A DNA stretch of 32,452 nt from an uncultured Porphyromonadaceae bacterium (GTDB taxonomy: Bacteria > Bacteroidota > Bacteroidia > Bacteroidales > Muribaculaceae), in the NCBI GenBank assembly GCA_902462525.1, contig CABQCA010000008.1:1-32452 (forward strand). The letters run 5' to 3'. The notes beneath the pieces are model-generated. The model was not told the DNA's origin. It searched no databases and was given only the letters and a program-made list of their open reading frames with translations. Within the stretch, counting starts at the first letter, position 1. Each line of letters opens with the position of its first letter. The translations under genes were made by a program, and so were the position numbers. This document shows, one piece after another, positions 32,055-32,452 of this stretch.

Positions 32055-32452
32055 GCGGCCGCACTTGCACGTATTTTCTCAGCGACGCTCATCTCGGCGC
32101 CGCCTATATCGCCGACCGGCGTGCTCATGAGGGTGCGCTCGTCGATTTTCTGCGCTCCATCGAGTCAACGGCCAAGACTGTTTACCTGTTGGGCGATATT
32201 CTGGACTACTGGTTCGAGTACCGTACGGTTGTGCCGCGGGGCTACGTCCGTTTTTTCGGACAGCTGGCCCGTATGGCCGATTCAGGCATACGGATAGTCT
32301 GGTTCACAGGTAATCACGATATATGGCTCTTCGACTATCTGCGCGATGAGCTGGGCATCGAGATCGCCGACCCATCCGGCGGCGGTATGGCCGTGGAAAT
32401 CGGCGGCACACATTTTTTTCTTGGTGTCATGCGCACTTGGCTTTGTGGGAGG
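32051..32452 (+). CDS. LpxH-like UDP-2,3-diacylglucosamine hydrolase, 3' end outside the window
   Basis: The first 134 codons are visible, starting with an ATG that overlaps the preceding stop. SDAHLG (Asp12, His14), LLGDILDYWFEY and FTGNHDIW are the first three metal motifs of calcineurin-like phosphoesterases, and the DYWFEY spacing is that of LpxH, which releases lipid X (2,3-diacylglucosamine 1-phosphate) and UMP from UDP-2,3-diacylglucosamine in lipid A synthesis. After THFFLG the expected HGD motif is missing: the last ten codons read GVMRTWLCGR. The last 30 bases may contain an error or frameshift. Confidence 0.8.
   Translation, partial: MSGRTCTYFLSDAHLGAAYIADRRAHEGALVDFLRSIESTAKTVYLLGDILDYWFEYRTVVPRGYVRFFGQLARMADSGIRIVWFTGNHDIWLFDYLRDELGIEIADPSGGGMAVEIGGTHFFLGVMRTWLCGR

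Overview
The window looks like chromosomal DNA of a member of the Bacteroidales, most likely Muribaculaceae-like. This rests on gene content, not on a search. Promoters match the Bacteroidetes -7 consensus TAnnTTTG rather than a sigma-70 -10 box, and Shine-Dalgarno sequences are inconspicuous. Secreted proteins end in a type IX secretion-like C-terminal module. Marker families include a Bacteroides-type serine palmitoyltransferase, a DUF4919 protein, a Wzi-family outer-membrane protein, the three-gene glycogen cluster and a ComEC without an obvious metallo-hydrolase centre. No phage, IS element, CRISPR array or rRNA was seen.

Layout. 1-2421: a terminator, then a 755-aa protein with a CxH/CxxC zinc knuckle and a TerD-like C-terminal domain. 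2447-2572: a tRNA-like cloverleaf carrying about 50 extra nucleotides in the anticodon region. 2628-7254 (minus): glycogen/alpha-glucan operon of debranching enzyme, GT4 glycogen synthase-like and GH57 genes. 7418-11522 (minus): an RsuA/RluB-type pseudouridine synthase with a long Gly/Gln/Asn/Arg/Tyr repeat tail, asnS one base downstream, and a class I aminotransferase. 11764-12420 (minus): 5'-truncated remnant of a T9SS-type secreted protein. 12625-15454 (plus): membrane protein, DUF4919 protein and ArnT/PMT-like glycosyltransferase in a tight operon, then ferritin. 16101-18073 (minus): Wzi-like outer-membrane protein and a small lipoprotein joined by an ATGA overlap. 18229-21387 (minus): a 1052-aa multidomain secreted protein, divergent from a membrane LTA-synthase-like phosphotransferase (21527-23344, plus). 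23505-25271 (plus): serine palmitoyltransferase and reverse rubrerythrin. 25351-26580 (plus): wreck of a TolC-HlyD-MFS efflux operon collapsed by large deletions and a frameshift. 26571-29467 (minus): YeiH-type transporter and ComEC, overlapping by TTGA. 29585-31588 (minus): PrxQ/Bcp peroxiredoxin, nagB and an outer-membrane beta-barrel protein. 31719-end (plus): SufT/MIP18-like Fe-S factor and the 5' part of an LpxH-like hydrolase.

Themes. Most of the window is housekeeping and envelope metabolism: glycogen turnover, amino-sugar catabolism, sphingolipid synthesis, lipid A synthesis and envelope glycosylation. Ferritin, reverse rubrerythrin and PrxQ form a set suited to an oxygen-sensitive anaerobe. 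The least ordinary features are the expanded tRNA-like gene, the zinc-knuckle/TerD-like protein, the low-complexity tail on the pseudouridine synthase and the collapsed efflux operon. No clearly new multi-gene system was recognised.
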